Source of the DNA: CBFGTA01 sp965651595 | GTDB taxonomy: Bacteria > Actinomycetota > Actinomycetes > S36-B12 > UBA10799 | Assembly (NCBI GenBank): GCA_965651595.1 | Contig: CBFGTA010000026.1 | Coordinates: 1-21,682, forward strand | Reading direction: 5' to 3' | Length of the DNA stretch: 21,682 bases | In this document: positions 7,135 to 17,003 of the stretch, piece after piece | Layout of the letters: each line of letters starts with the position of its first letter | How positions within the stretch are numbered: the first letter of the stretch is position 1 | Translations under genes and position numbers: made by a program | The notes under the pieces: generated by a model | The model's database searches: none | What the model was told of the DNA's origin: nothing | What the model saw: only the letters and a program-made list of their open reading frames with translations

Positions 7135-7850
7135 GCGCGGTGGCGGTCGCTGTTGCCGTGGTGGTGTGCATGGAGCCACCGCCGCTACGCGCTCGCGCGG
7201 GCGTCGGCGGCGCGGTCACAGTGGGAGTAATCCCTGCCGTGCGAGGCTTGGCCCGGGGGGCTCGCTCTGGCACCCACTGGCTGCGCATCCACCTGTCGCC
7301 CCGCGCTGTTGCCACCCGCCGTCGCAGACAGGCAATCGACGTGGTGGCCGACCTCGGCCGCGAACTCGACGCCGGGCAGCCCCCGTCAGTCGCTCTGCCC
7401 CGGGCCGTGGCGTCTACGCGGAGCGGGGTTTGCCCGCGGACGGTCGCCCTGTGCGGGCTCGGGGGAGACGTGGCAGACGGCCTGCGGCGCGATGCCCAGG
7501 CTGGCGGATTGCCCGTCCTGGCAGCACTCGCCGCCCTGTGGCGCATTTCAGAGGGGGCCGGGGCTGGCATGGCACAGGCCGCCCAGGTGATCGCCGACAG
7601 TTATCGGGCAGACGAGCAATTGCGTCGCGACCTTGCCACCCAGCTCGCCGGGCCGAGGGCCAGCGCTCGAATCTTGGCGCTACTGCCGTTGGCCGGGCTG
7701 CTGATGGGAGGGTTGCTGGGAGCCGAACCGATCGCGTGGCTAACCGGGACGACTTGGGGGTGGCTGTGCCTGGCGATCGGCGCGGCAGGAGAAGTGCTCG
7801 GCTGGTTGTGGGTGCGTCGACTGTTCGTCGCCATCGAACGGCAACTGTGA
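7116..7850 (+). CDS. tadB: Tad pilus inner-membrane protein TadB (GspF fold)
   Basis: A 244-residue type II secretion F-domain protein that forms the pilus base platform with TadC. An N-terminal membrane segment (about 2-20) leads to a cytoplasmic helical domain (VVADLGRELDAGQPPSVAL, then the repeat-like LWRISEGAGAGMAQAAQVI). Two C-terminal hydrophobic segments follow (about 185-228). The ATG at 7116 lies inside the end of tadA and is preceded by GAGGAGG (about 7102-7108). It is small compared with proteobacterial TadB, as is normal in actinobacteria. The assignment rests on position, topology and the GspF-like pattern. Confidence 0.88.
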   Translation: MVAAVVGAVAVAVAVVVCMEPPPLRARAGVGGAVTVGVIPAVRGLARGARSGTHWLRIHLSPRAVATRRRRQAIDVVADLGRELDAGQPPSVALPRAVASTRSGVCPRTVALCGLGGDVADGLRRDAQAGGLPVLAALAALWRISEGAGAGMAQAAQVIADSYRADEQLRRDLATQLAGPRASARILALLPLAGLLMGGLLGAEPIAWLTGTTWGWLCLAIGAAGEVLGWLWVRRLFVAIERQL

Positions 7851-7866
7851 CGGTCGGGCGGGAACG

Positions 7867-8643
7867 ATGCGGTCGGGTGCCATGAGTGCTTCACTGGCAC
7901 TGGTAGTTGCTGCGGCCGGGTCGTTTGGTTGCGCGTGGTCCTTGGTGGGGCGGTCGCGTTGGGAGCTGTGGCTGCAGGGCATTGAGTCTCGACGACGGGA
8001 TCGTCCTGGATCAGGTGCGAAGCGTCCGGCTAGGTCGACTGCCCGCCGGAGTCGTGCGCCTTGGCTGGGTGCTGCGCTGGCCGGGATTGCCCTGGCGGTG
8101 ATGATTCCCCCGCCTTGGGGAATAGCAGTTGGGGCGGCGGCGACGATCGTTCTGGCTCGACTGATGGCCAGTCTTCCCGATCGCGGGAGCGTCCGACGTG
8201 ATGCCGCGCTCGCTCAAGCCGCACCCCTAGTCGCTGACCTCATGGCCGCCAGCCTCGCAGCTGGCGCAACGATCGATCGATCAGTCGCGGTCACGGCCGA
8301 GGCCATCGACGGCCCGGCTGCGGAAGTTCTGGCAACCGTTTCGCGCCGCCTGGCGCTGGGAGAAGCCCCGGAGCGCGCCTGGCAGCAGTTGGCCGAGGCG
8401 GAGGGCTTCGGGCCGATCGTGGCAGCGATCGCCCGTAGCCACAGCGGCGGGGTGTCTGCGCGTCAGGCATTACTCGAGGCAGCTCGTGAACAACGAGCGC
8501 GGCGCCATGCCCACATCGAAGCAGCGTCCCGCCGGGCAGCAGTCAAGACCGCGGGGCCTCTGGCCTTGTGTTTCCTTCCTGCCTTCCTGGTCGTGGCTGT
8601 CGTACCCGTTGTTGCATCGCTGTTTGCGGCAACGTTCCCGTGA
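7867..8643 (+). CDS. tadC: Tad pilus inner-membrane protein TadC (GspF fold)
   Basis: A 258-residue second F-domain platform protein, 16 bases after tadB. An N-terminal membrane segment (about 6-25) is followed by a basic loop and a hydrophobic stretch (GAALAGIALAVMIPPPWGI). The GspF-like helical core follows (APLVADLMAASLAAGATIDRSV; ERAWQQLAEAEGFGPIVAAI), with a C-terminal membrane segment ending in SLFAATFP. The ATG at 7867 has GGGCGGGA just upstream; M6 at 7882 is an alternative start. It should pair with TadB at the base of the pilus. Confidence 0.88.
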   Translation: MRSGAMSASLALVVAAAGSFGCAWSLVGRSRWELWLQGIESRRRDRPGSGAKRPARSTARRSRAPWLGAALAGIALAVMIPPPWGIAVGAAATIVLARLMASLPDRGSVRRDAALAQAAPLVADLMAASLAAGATIDRSVAVTAEAIDGPAAEVLATVSRRLALGEAPERAWQQLAEAEGFGPIVAAIARSHSGGVSARQALLEAAREQRARRHAHIEAASRRAAVKTAGPLALCFLPAFLVVAVVPVVASLFAATFP

Positions 8644-8781
8644 CCCGACCAGGGTCGACCCGCCTCTGCCGGGTTCACAACCGCCCGTATCCACAGCCCA
8701 CTCAAGGAGTTCCGGGTGACGCTCGATTCCCGACCACACTCGGCCATGCGGATATCCGCCACCTAGTCGGCACAGGGCCTT

Positions 8782-8804
8782 AGGTGACTCCACCTCCTAG
8801 GAGG
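8782..8804 (+). promoter_or_regulatory. Shine-Dalgarno inside overlapping inverted repeats, pilin leader
   Basis: AGGTG ACTC CACCT (8782-8795) can form a hairpin. CCTCCTAGGAGG (8793-8804) is a perfect 12-base palindrome whose right half is the pilin Shine-Dalgarno AGGAGG. The two structures share bases and exclude each other. The left half, CACCTCCT, equals the anti-Shine-Dalgarno of 16S rRNA. The sequence is seen directly; a regulatory role is inference. Confidence 0.4.
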
Positions 8805-8808
8805 AACA

Positions 8809-9024
8809 ATGAACAATCACAGCACTCAGCCACTGTCTCGTCGCGCTCGCCGCCGGATGCAGCGCCTGCGCCGGGACGACGGCATGTCTACCACTGAGTA
8901 CGCAGTCGGGACGGTGGCGGCCGCTGGGCTCGGTGGCTTGCTACTCAAGTTGCTGACGAGTCCCGACGTTCAACAGTTGCTGTTCGGTGTTATTTCCAAG
9001 GCGTTCGAGTGGGTAACGGGCTGA
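8809..9024 (+). CDS. Flp-type major pilin candidate (DUF4244)
   Basis: A 71-residue class IVb prepilin-like protein. A basic leader (RRARRRMQRLRRDD) ends at Gly25 and the predicted mature start is MSTTEYAVGT, with Glu at +5 and Tyr at +6. That Gly-to-Glu+5 pattern is recognised by prepilin peptidases. A single hydrophobic helix follows (TVAAAGLGGLLLKLL). AGGAGGA at 8799-8805 precedes the ATG. A 165-base gap separates it from tadC, larger than anywhere else in the operon, so pilin expression may be adjusted separately. It is the likely structural subunit of the Tad fibre. Confidence 0.88.
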   Translation: MNNHSTQPLSRRARRRMQRLRRDDGMSTTEYAVGTVAAAGLGGLLLKLLTSPDVQQLLFGVISKAFEWVTG

Positions 9025-9428
9025 ACGGCCCTCGGCCGAGGCGACAGGGGGTGGGCGCTAGGTGGAGGCCCACCCCCTCGTCTCAGTCGGGGATGGCAAC
9101 CGTCGAAATAGCAATTGGTTCCGCCAGTCTGTTGGTGGTCGTCATGTTCGTTCTGGCCGTCGTCAGCGTCGGTTCGACGCAACTTCGGGTCGTGGAAGCC
9201 ACGCGCGTTGCAGCATTGGCTGCCGCCCGGGCTGAGACCGACCAGCAGGCCCGCGGGGCCGCCCAGCGGGTCCTGCCGGGAACGGTAGTGAATATCAGCC
9301 GCGAGGCCGACTGGGTGACGGTCCGGTCGGCGCATCGTTGGTACCCGCCGGGGCTAGCGGCATGGATTGAGCCGATCGAACTGACCGCCGAACTGCACAC
9401 TCCGGCCGAAGCGACCCCCCTGTGGTGA
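9009..9428 (+). CDS. TadE-like minor pilin
   Basis: About 139 residues from GTG 9009, which overlaps the pilin stop by 16 bases; AAGG (8999-9002) lies just upstream. A later GTG (9051) could also start it. The class IVb signature is SQSG followed by MATVEIAIGS, with cleavage after Gly28 and Glu at +5. One hydrophobic helix (LLVVVMFVLAVVSV) and an extracytoplasmic domain (TRVAALAAARAET...) follow. TadE-type pseudopilins sit at low copy in the pilus or its base. The stop overlaps the next gene as TGATG. Confidence 0.85.
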   Translation: MGNGLNGPRPRRQGVGARWRPTPSSQSGMATVEIAIGSASLLVVVMFVLAVVSVGSTQLRVVEATRVAALAAARAETDQQARGAAQRVLPGTVVNISREADWVTVRSAHRWYPPGLAAWIEPIELTAELHTPAEATPLW

Positions 9429-9823
9429 TGGGAATGCCCCCCAACAGTGGGCGCTCGGCTGCTCACCCGCGCGACCGAGGGTCCACCGTGATGGTGGCGC
9501 TAGCAGTGGTGGGACTGCTGGGCCTGGTCGGGGCGGTGCTTGCCGCTGGTGCGTGGCTGGCAGCGGCCGCGCACGTCGCAGCTGCTGCCGACATGTCAGC
9601 GCTTGCTGGCGCCCGCCACGTTTACACGGCGTCGGCCTGCGAGCGGGCTAGCCAGGTAGTCGACAGCCACGGATTCGTCGTCGAATCCTGCCAGGTCGAC
9701 AGATTCGATGTGACCATCGTTGTGGTCGCAGATCCCCCCAAGATCGTCGCGAGCCTTGTCCCGGCGGACGTTCGCGTGCGGGCCGTGGCGCGGGCCGGAC
9801 CGATCGAGCAGCTGCCAGCATGA
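9428..9823 (+). CDS. Rv3654c-like TadE-type minor pilin
   Basis: About 131 residues. The ATG at 9428 overlaps the previous stop (TGATG); GTG codons at 9422 and 9425 are alternatives. DRGSTVMVALAVVGLLG resembles a class IVb N-terminus, but the residue at +5 after the likely cleavage Gly is Val, not Glu. That also holds, from memory, for the mycobacterial Rv3654c type, so it may be handled differently from the other pilins. The hydrophobic helix is followed by AAAADMSALAGARH and a small domain with two Cys (in ASACERAS and VESCQVD) that could form a disulphide outside the cell. It is the last gene of the Tad operon. Confidence 0.82.
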   Translation: MGMPPNSGRSAAHPRDRGSTVMVALAVVGLLGLVGAVLAAGAWLAAAAHVAAAADMSALAGARHVYTASACERASQVVDSHGFVVESCQVDRFDVTIVVVADPPKIVASLVPADVRVRAVARAGPIEQLPA

Positions 9824-9968
9824 TCCCCACGTCGGGCCAGTGTGAGGGGCCGCTGCACTGCGTGCGGGAACAGCGGCAACAAGGGTCACATCATCTCGAG
9901 TGTGATGGTGTCAGGAATTTGCGTAGGCTAAGCGCAGCCGCAGCAAGAATCCGGGCCCAGGAGGATAC

Positions 9969-10304
9969 GTGGAACTTGTCGTTGACCACCGAACGGAAGG
10001 AGACTTCACCGTGCTGGATGTCCACGGTGAAGTTGACGTGTATTCGGCGCCAGCCCTGGATGGTCACATCACTTCAACAATCGCCGAAGGACAGCCGCGC
10101 ATAGTCGTCAACCTGACCGACGTTGATTTCCTCGACTCGACGGGCTTGAGTGCGCTCATCCGCGGGCTCAAGCACGCCCGAGAAGCCGACGGGACCCTCA
10201 GAGTGGTCGCTTCCACCGAGAAGATCATCAAGGTGTTCCGCATCACCGGACTCGCGGATCCGCTAGGCCTCGCAGCGACAGTCGATGAAGCGGTAGGCGC
10301 GTAG
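9969..10304 (+). CDS. bldG: Anti-sigma factor antagonist, STAS domain (BldG/RsbV-like)
   Basis: A 111-residue STAS-domain protein that, when unphosphorylated, binds an anti-sigma factor and frees a sigma factor. The signature VDFLDSTGLSAL is intact, and the phosphorylatable Ser is residue 57, as in BldG. The start is GTG 9969, with AGGAGGA at 9959-9965. It lies 145 bases after the Tad operon and overlaps the next gene by one base (TAGTG). In Streptomyces bldG sits in the same neighbourhood, next to the anti-sigma gene SCO3548/apgA, which supports the symbol. The Streptomyces protein controls differentiation and antibiotic production; here the target is unknown. Confidence 0.9.
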   Translation: MELVVDHRTEGDFTVLDVHGEVDVYSAPALDGHITSTIAEGQPRIVVNLTDVDFLDSTGLSALIRGLKHAREADGTLRVVASTEKIIKVFRITGLADPLGLAATVDEAVGA

Positions 10305-10705
10305 TGGCCCGCGTGACGATCGAAATCCCGCCAGAACCGGCTGCCATCCGGATTGCCCGCGTCGCCGCCGGGGCCGCAGCGCGCAGAGCTGGTCTGGATT
10401 CGGACACCGCCGACGACGTGCGACTTGCCGTCAGCGAAGCGTGTGCTTCTACCTTGCCCGCTCCCGGGGCCCACGGTAGCGACGGGGACGATGCGATCAC
10501 CCTCGAACTCCACGATTCGCAGGGCTTCGAGGCGGTCATCACCGGCCGATCGTCCGTGAGCAGCGGGGCCGTCGATGATGGCCTGGACGAACTCGAACTC
10601 GCCACGCATGTCATGTCAGCGCTGGCCCCGCGCTATGTCTGCGAGCACGAAGATGGCAAGGTTCGTCACCAGCTGTGGTGGCCAGTCATTGACCTGGACG
10701 CCTGA
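10304..10705 (+). CDS. RsbW-like anti-sigma/kinase homologue with degenerate ATP site
   Basis: A 133-residue GHKL-type ATPase fold with an RsbW-like layout, translated from GTG 10304 overlapping the bldG stop. The N-box is RLAVSEACAS: Glu45 is kept but the Mg-binding Asn is Ser49. No clear DxGxG box (G1) or glycine-rich G2 lid is visible; the region reads LHDSQGFEAVITGRSSV. By position it matches the bldG-linked anti-sigma partner (SCO3548/ApgA in Streptomyces). It probably binds the STAS protein, but its ability to phosphorylate it is doubtful. Another kinase elsewhere would then be needed. Confidence 0.75.
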   Translation: MARVTIEIPPEPAAIRIARVAAGAAARRAGLDSDTADDVRLAVSEACASTLPAPGAHGSDGDDAITLELHDSQGFEAVITGRSSVSSGAVDDGLDELELATHVMSALAPRYVCEHEDGKVRHQLWWPVIDLDA

Positions 10706-10864
10706 AACCCCCTCTGCCGCAACGTCTCCCGCGAAATCAAGATCTCTGCAGGAATGCGTGTGCAGCTCGGGTTGGCCAAATGATGGGCCGCTCAAGATCG
10801 GATCTCCACGTTCGGAGGGTCGTCGTCGGCGGACAGATCGGATACACGTAGACTCCCGCTCAGT

Positions 10865-10882
10865 TGGACCCAAGAGGGTCCA
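10865..10882 (+). repeat. Perfect 7-bp stem in hppA leader
   Basis: TGGACCC (10865-10871) pairs with GGGTCCA (10876-10882) around AAGA, 81 bases before the hppA start. It could be a leader hairpin or an operator. The 258-base gap upstream of hppA shows nothing else I can name. Confidence 0.45.
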
Positions 10883-10963
10883 CGGTCCAGCGTGCGCGGG
10901 GCACGGCAAGAGGCGGTGCTCAGCAGCCCGGTCGTTCACTGACGTGAAGAAAGAGGAAACTCG

Positions 10964-13393
<2,430 letters not shown>

Positions 13394-13410
13394 TTCGACA
13401 GAGTGATCGA

Positions 13411-13450
13411 GAAATCCGCGGGTCGGCGCTGATGCCGACCCGCGGATTTC
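13411..13450 (+). terminator. Strong intrinsic terminator after hppA
   Basis: A perfect 17-bp inverted repeat, GAAATCCGCGGGTCGGC (13411-13427) with its complement at 13434-13450, around a six-base loop. It lies 18 bases after the hppA stop and is followed by TTCAAT rather than a full T-run. Confidence 0.9.
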
Positions 13451-13508
13451 TTCAATCTGGTGGCCTTAAGGCCAAAGTGGGTAGCACAGCCGATGTGGGG
13501 ATACGGAC

Positions 13509-13539
13509 TTGACGAACTGTCGGCCAGTACGTGTATGGT
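13509..13539 (+). promoter_or_regulatory. Sigma-70-type promoter for topA
   Basis: TTGACG (-35, 13509-13514) and TATGGT (-10, 13534-13539) with a TG just before the -10; the spacer is 19 bases. It lies between the hppA terminator and topA, giving a leader of about 55 bases. Confidence 0.7.
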
Positions 13540-13601
13540 TCACCATTCTGAGCGACTGAGAAGCGAGTAGCTGGCCGTGGAAGCGGCCCAGAGGAGGAAC
13601 G

Positions 13602-16349
13602 ATGGCCACGAAGCAGAAGAAGGTACTGGTGATTGTTGAGTCACCAGTGAAGGCGCGCAAGATTGCCGGATTCCTCGGCACGGGGTACATCGTTGATGCC
13701 ACCGGTGGGCACATCCGGGACTTGGCGGCGAAGAAGTCCGAACTGCCAGAATCGGTGCGTTCAGAGTCGTGGGCGACGTTGTCGGTGAACGTGGACAAGG
13801 ATTTCGAGCCGTACTACATCGTGAGCAGCAACAAGAAGGCGAAGGTTCGCGAACTCAAAGCACTGCTCAAGGACGTTGACGAAGTGCTGCTCGCCACCGA
13901 TGAGGATCGGGAAGGCGAGGCCATCGCGTGGCACGTCCTGGAAGTGCTCAAGCCGAAGGTCCCGTACCGGCGAATGGTGTTCCACGAGGTTACCCAGGAG
14001 GCGATTGATCGGGCGGTCCGCGAGACCCGAGACATCAGCCAGGCACTCGTTGACGCCCAGGAGACACGCCGGATCGCTGACCGTCTATGGGGATACGAGT
14101 TGTCCCAGGTCTTGTGGAAGCGGGTCAATCCAGGGCTGTCGGCGGGCCGCGTGCAATCGGCAACCCTGCGGCTGGTGATCGACCGCGAATGGGAACGCAT
14201 TCATTTCGTGGCGGCCGACTACTGGGATGTGAAGACGCTGTTTGGCCCGGGGCCGTTCCCGGCCTCGCTGGAGCTCGTCGACGGCCAGAAGGTGGCCGAA
14301 GGCGACAGCTTCGATGACCGTGGCGCCCTGAAGACACCTGATCGGGTCGTGCTCGACGCTGAGCGGGCGACAGCGATCGCATCGGGATTGCGGCAGGCCT
14401 CTGCGACAGTCACCAACGTCGAACGCACCCCTCGCACTCGCAAGCCAGATGCACCTTTTATTACGTCAACTTTGCAGCGCGCCGCAGGCTCGCGGCTGGG
14501 CTTCTCAGCCAAGCGGACGATGGACGCTGCCCAGTCGCTGTACAACGAGGGCTACATCACCTACATGCGAACCGATTCGCCCACTCTCAGCGAAGAGGCG
14601 ATAGCGGCCGCCCGTAGCCAGGCGGCAGAACTGTACGGCGCGGACCATGTGGCGGCGAGCCCCCGGGTTTACGCTGGCAAGTCGAAGAATGCCCAGGAAG
14701 CTCACGAGGCGATCCGCCCGGCAGGAACGGTGTTCCGGACGCCTGCAGAGGTGAGCGGTGAACTACGTGGTGATGGCTTCGCGCTGTACGAGTTGATCTG
14801 GAAGCGCACGGTGGCTTCGCAGATGGCTGATGCCCGACTTGAACGAACCGCGATAACCATTCATGCGCGGCTCGACTCCGGTGAAGATCTCGAATTCCGC
14901 GCCACGGGGCAGGTCGTGACGTTCGCCGGCTTCCTGGCGGCCCTCGATGATGCCGAGACCTCTAGTGGCGACGGGACAGCCAAGTCACCGGACTCGGATC
15001 GGACTCGGTTGCCGCAGGTCGCCATCGGTGACAGTCTGGTGGTCGAGTCGGCCGAGGCTGAAGGCAAGTCCACCCGCCCTCCGGCCCGCTACACCGAAGC
15101 GTCACTGGTCAAGCGGATGGAAGAACTCGGCATCGGGCGGCCGAGCACGTACGCCTCAACGATTGATCGCCTCAAGCAGAAGTACCTCATGACCCGCGGC
15201 AACACGTTGATTCCCACCTGGACCGGCTTCCCGGTCGTGCGACTGCTCGAGGATCATTACCCGCCGCTGGTTGATGTTGAGTACACGGCGCGCTTTGAGG
15301 AGACCCTCGACTCGGTTGCTGCCGGGACCGAGACACCGCTACAGGTTCTCCATGCGGTGTATTTCGGGGACGAGGAGGAAAAAGCCACCGGTTATCGCGG
15401 TGCGGCAACCATCAAGGATCACCTCGACAAGATCGACCCGAAGGCGAACTCCACTTTCGTTCTGCCAACCACCGATGCGGTCGTGCGGGTGGGCAAGTTC
15501 GGGCCGTACCTTGAACGCGACGGCAAGACGGCGAGCATTCCCGAAGACCTTCCCCCCGACGAGCTGACTCCCGAACTCATCGAGGAACTGTTCTCGTTGC
15601 CGCAAGAAGGCCGTTCGCTCGGGACCGATCCCAAGTCCGGTCACGAAGTCGTCGTCAAGAACGGACGCTACGGCCCCTACGTCACGCTGGTGATCCCGGA
15701 AGTCGAACCGGCCGAAGGTGCCACAGAAGTCGCCCAATCCCAGACAGAAGCGGCCCCGAGTGAAGCCGAGGGCGCTGCCGTCGCTAAGGCTCCCGCCAAG
15801 AAGGCTCCCGCCAAGAAAAAAGCACCCAAGCCTCCGACCGCGAGCTTGCTCGAAGGAATGGACCCCGAAACCATCTCGCTGGAAGATGCTCTGGACCTCT
15901 TGGCGCTGCCACGGCTAGTGGGCATTCATCCCGAAGACGGTGAGGAAGTGCGAGCCAGAAATGGACGCTTCGGGCCGTACTTGACGCACGGAAAAGACAA
16001 CCGATCGCTGCCTGAAGGCGTTTCGCCGTTGACGGTGACTCTCGCCCAAGCGCTCGAATTGTTTAGCCAACCTAAGAGGGGCCGGCGAGTTGCCGCCAAC
16101 CAGGGTCGGGTGATCGGCGAGGAACCGGGGACGGGCAAAGAGATCAGCGTCAAGGACGGACGGTACGGGGCCTACGTCACTGACGGCGAGTACAACGCAA
16201 CACTGAAGTCTTTCGACAAGGCTGAAGAGTTGTCCTTGGACCGCGCGCTGGAATTGTTGGTGCAACGTCGAGAGGCCGGGCCAGCGAAAAAACGGACCGC
16301 GAAGAAGACCGCCCGCAAGGCGCCAGCGCGGAAGTCGACGAAGAAGTAG
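13602..16349 (+). CDS. topA: DNA topoisomerase I (type IA)
   Basis: Relaxes negative supercoils by single-strand passage. It has 915 residues. The TOPRIM domain has E13 in IVESPVKARKI and the acidic triad D100-x-D102-x-E104 in ATDEDREGEA. The catalytic tyrosine is Y321 in GYITYMRTDSPTLS. EAHEAIRP and GRPSTYASTI are also present. The C-terminal part has four topoisomerase-I repeats (VGKFGPYLE, NGRYGPYV, NGRFGPYL and DGRYGAYV) instead of zinc fingers, as in other actinobacteria. A Lys/Ala/Pro linker (about 727-745) and a Lys/Arg-rich tail after residue 895 should bind DNA non-specifically. GAGGAGG (13591-13597) precedes the ATG. Length fits the family. Confidence 0.98.
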   Translation: MATKQKKVLVIVESPVKARKIAGFLGTGYIVDATGGHIRDLAAKKSELPESVRSESWATLSVNVDKDFEPYYIVSSNKKAKVRELKALLKDVDEVLLATDEDREGEAIAWHVLEVLKPKVPYRRMVFHEVTQEAIDRAVRETRDISQALVDAQETRRIADRLWGYELSQVLWKRVNPGLSAGRVQSATLRLVIDREWERIHFVAADYWDVKTLFGPGPFPASLELVDGQKVAEGDSFDDRGALKTPDRVVLDAERATAIASGLRQASATVTNVERTPRTRKPDAPFITSTLQRAAGSRLGFSAKRTMDAAQSLYNEGYITYMRTDSPTLSEEAIAAARSQAAELYGADHVAASPRVYAGKSKNAQEAHEAIRPAGTVFRTPAEVSGELRGDGFALYELIWKRTVASQMADARLERTAITIHARLDSGEDLEFRATGQVVTFAGFLAALDDAETSSGDGTAKSPDSDRTRLPQVAIGDSLVVESAEAEGKSTRPPARYTEASLVKRMEELGIGRPSTYASTIDRLKQKYLMTRGNTLIPTWTGFPVVRLLEDHYPPLVDVEYTARFEETLDSVAAGTETPLQVLHAVYFGDEEEKATGYRGAATIKDHLDKIDPKANSTFVLPTTDAVVRVGKFGPYLERDGKTASIPEDLPPDELTPELIEELFSLPQEGRSLGTDPKSGHEVVVKNGRYGPYVTLVIPEVEPAEGATEVAQSQTEAAPSEAEGAAVAKAPAKKAPAKKKAPKPPTASLLEGMDPETISLEDALDLLALPRLVGIHPEDGEEVRARNGRFGPYLTHGKDNRSLPEGVSPLTVTLAQALELFSQPKRGRRVAANQGRVIGEEPGTGKEISVKDGRYGAYVTDGEYNATLKSFDKAEELSLDRALELLVQRREAGPAKKRTAKKTARKAPARKSTKK

Positions 16350-16421
16350 CGTAAGCGCCAAACCGGGCTCGGGTCGCCCGAGATTGGTGAGGCACGAGGA
16401 TTCAGCAGGAGGAGGGCCGAT

Positions 16422-17003
16422 ATGGAGCTGCGTCGGTGGTGGCTGTGGGTGGGGTGCTTGGTCGCGGGCGTGACACTGTTGGCGGCCTGCGGCTCGACGC
16501 AGTCCGGCGGGACAACCTCAGCAACAGCTACGCCTTTTGTCAGTGATCAGCACAACGCGGCGGACATCACTTTCGCCCAGCAGTCGCTAGTTGTTCACAC
16601 ATCCGCTTTGCGCCTGGCTCAACTCGGGGCCCAGAAGTCGAACAATCCGCAAGTGCTCGAATGGGCACAGATCGTGGAGCGGCAAATGGGCCCAGAGATC
16701 GCCCAGCTACGCCAACTCCTGGCGGCCTGGTCAGCACCCCAGCCGGAAGAGGCTGGCCCGTCCGGTGACGAGTTGGCAGTCCCTGCGGCCCAGTGGAAGC
16801 GGCTCGAGCAGCTAGACGGACAGCGGTTCACGAACGTATGGTTGCGGACTTTGCGCGGACTGCTCACTGACCAAGTCACCGTCGCTCAGGCCGAGCTTGC
16901 CGACGGCGAGAACGCGGAGGCACGGGTACTGGCCGAGAAGTTCGTGACCGTCAACTCGGGTCAGGTGCGCGAACTCGGCCGCCTAATTGCCGCGGAGCAG
17001 TGA
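16422..17003 (+). CDS. DUF305-like lipoprotein
   Basis: A 193-residue lipoprotein. The signal peptide ends in a lipobox, LLAAC, with the lipidated Cys at residue 23, so it is anchored outside the membrane. A Gly/Ser/Thr linker precedes HNAADITFAQQ (about 44-54) and a four-helix-like region (QLGAQKSNNPQVLEWAQIVERQMG), which resembles DUF305/ferritin-like small proteins. The usual paired His of DUF305, in an MIPHH-type stretch, is replaced by LVVH. Strong Shine-Dalgarno AGGAGG lies before the ATG. It lies 72 bases after topA and overlaps tmk by four bases. Function is unknown. Confidence 0.78.
   Translation: MELRRWWLWVGCLVAGVTLLAACGSTQSGGTTSATATPFVSDQHNAADITFAQQSLVVHTSALRLAQLGAQKSNNPQVLEWAQIVERQMGPEIAQLRQLLAAWSAPQPEEAGPSGDELAVPAAQWKRLEQLDGQRFTNVWLRTLRGLLTDQVTVAQAELADGENAEARVLAEKFVTVNSGQVRELGRLIAAEQ

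Noticed and set aside
6416..7885. Long open frames on both strands over the tadA/tadB junction (384 and 319 residues)
   Set aside because: They are Arg/Pro/Ser-rich frames typical of G+C-rich shadows; tadA and tadB carry all family motifs.
8687..8695. GTATCCACA, a one-mismatch DnaA box before the pilin gene
   Set aside because: A single imperfect match is expected by chance, with no cluster of boxes or AT-rich region.
9886..9905. TCACA...TGTGA before bldG
   Set aside because: The arms are in the reverse order and spacing for a CRP site (TGTGA-N6-TCACA).
9820..10104. 94-residue plus-strand frame starting at the end of the Tad operon
   Set aside because: It overlaps bldG in another frame, has no Shine-Dalgarno and no family-like sequence.
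15784..15834. Lys/Ala/Pro repeats within topA
   Set aside because: Ordinary basic linker of actinobacterial topoisomerase I, not a mobile or CRISPR repeat.
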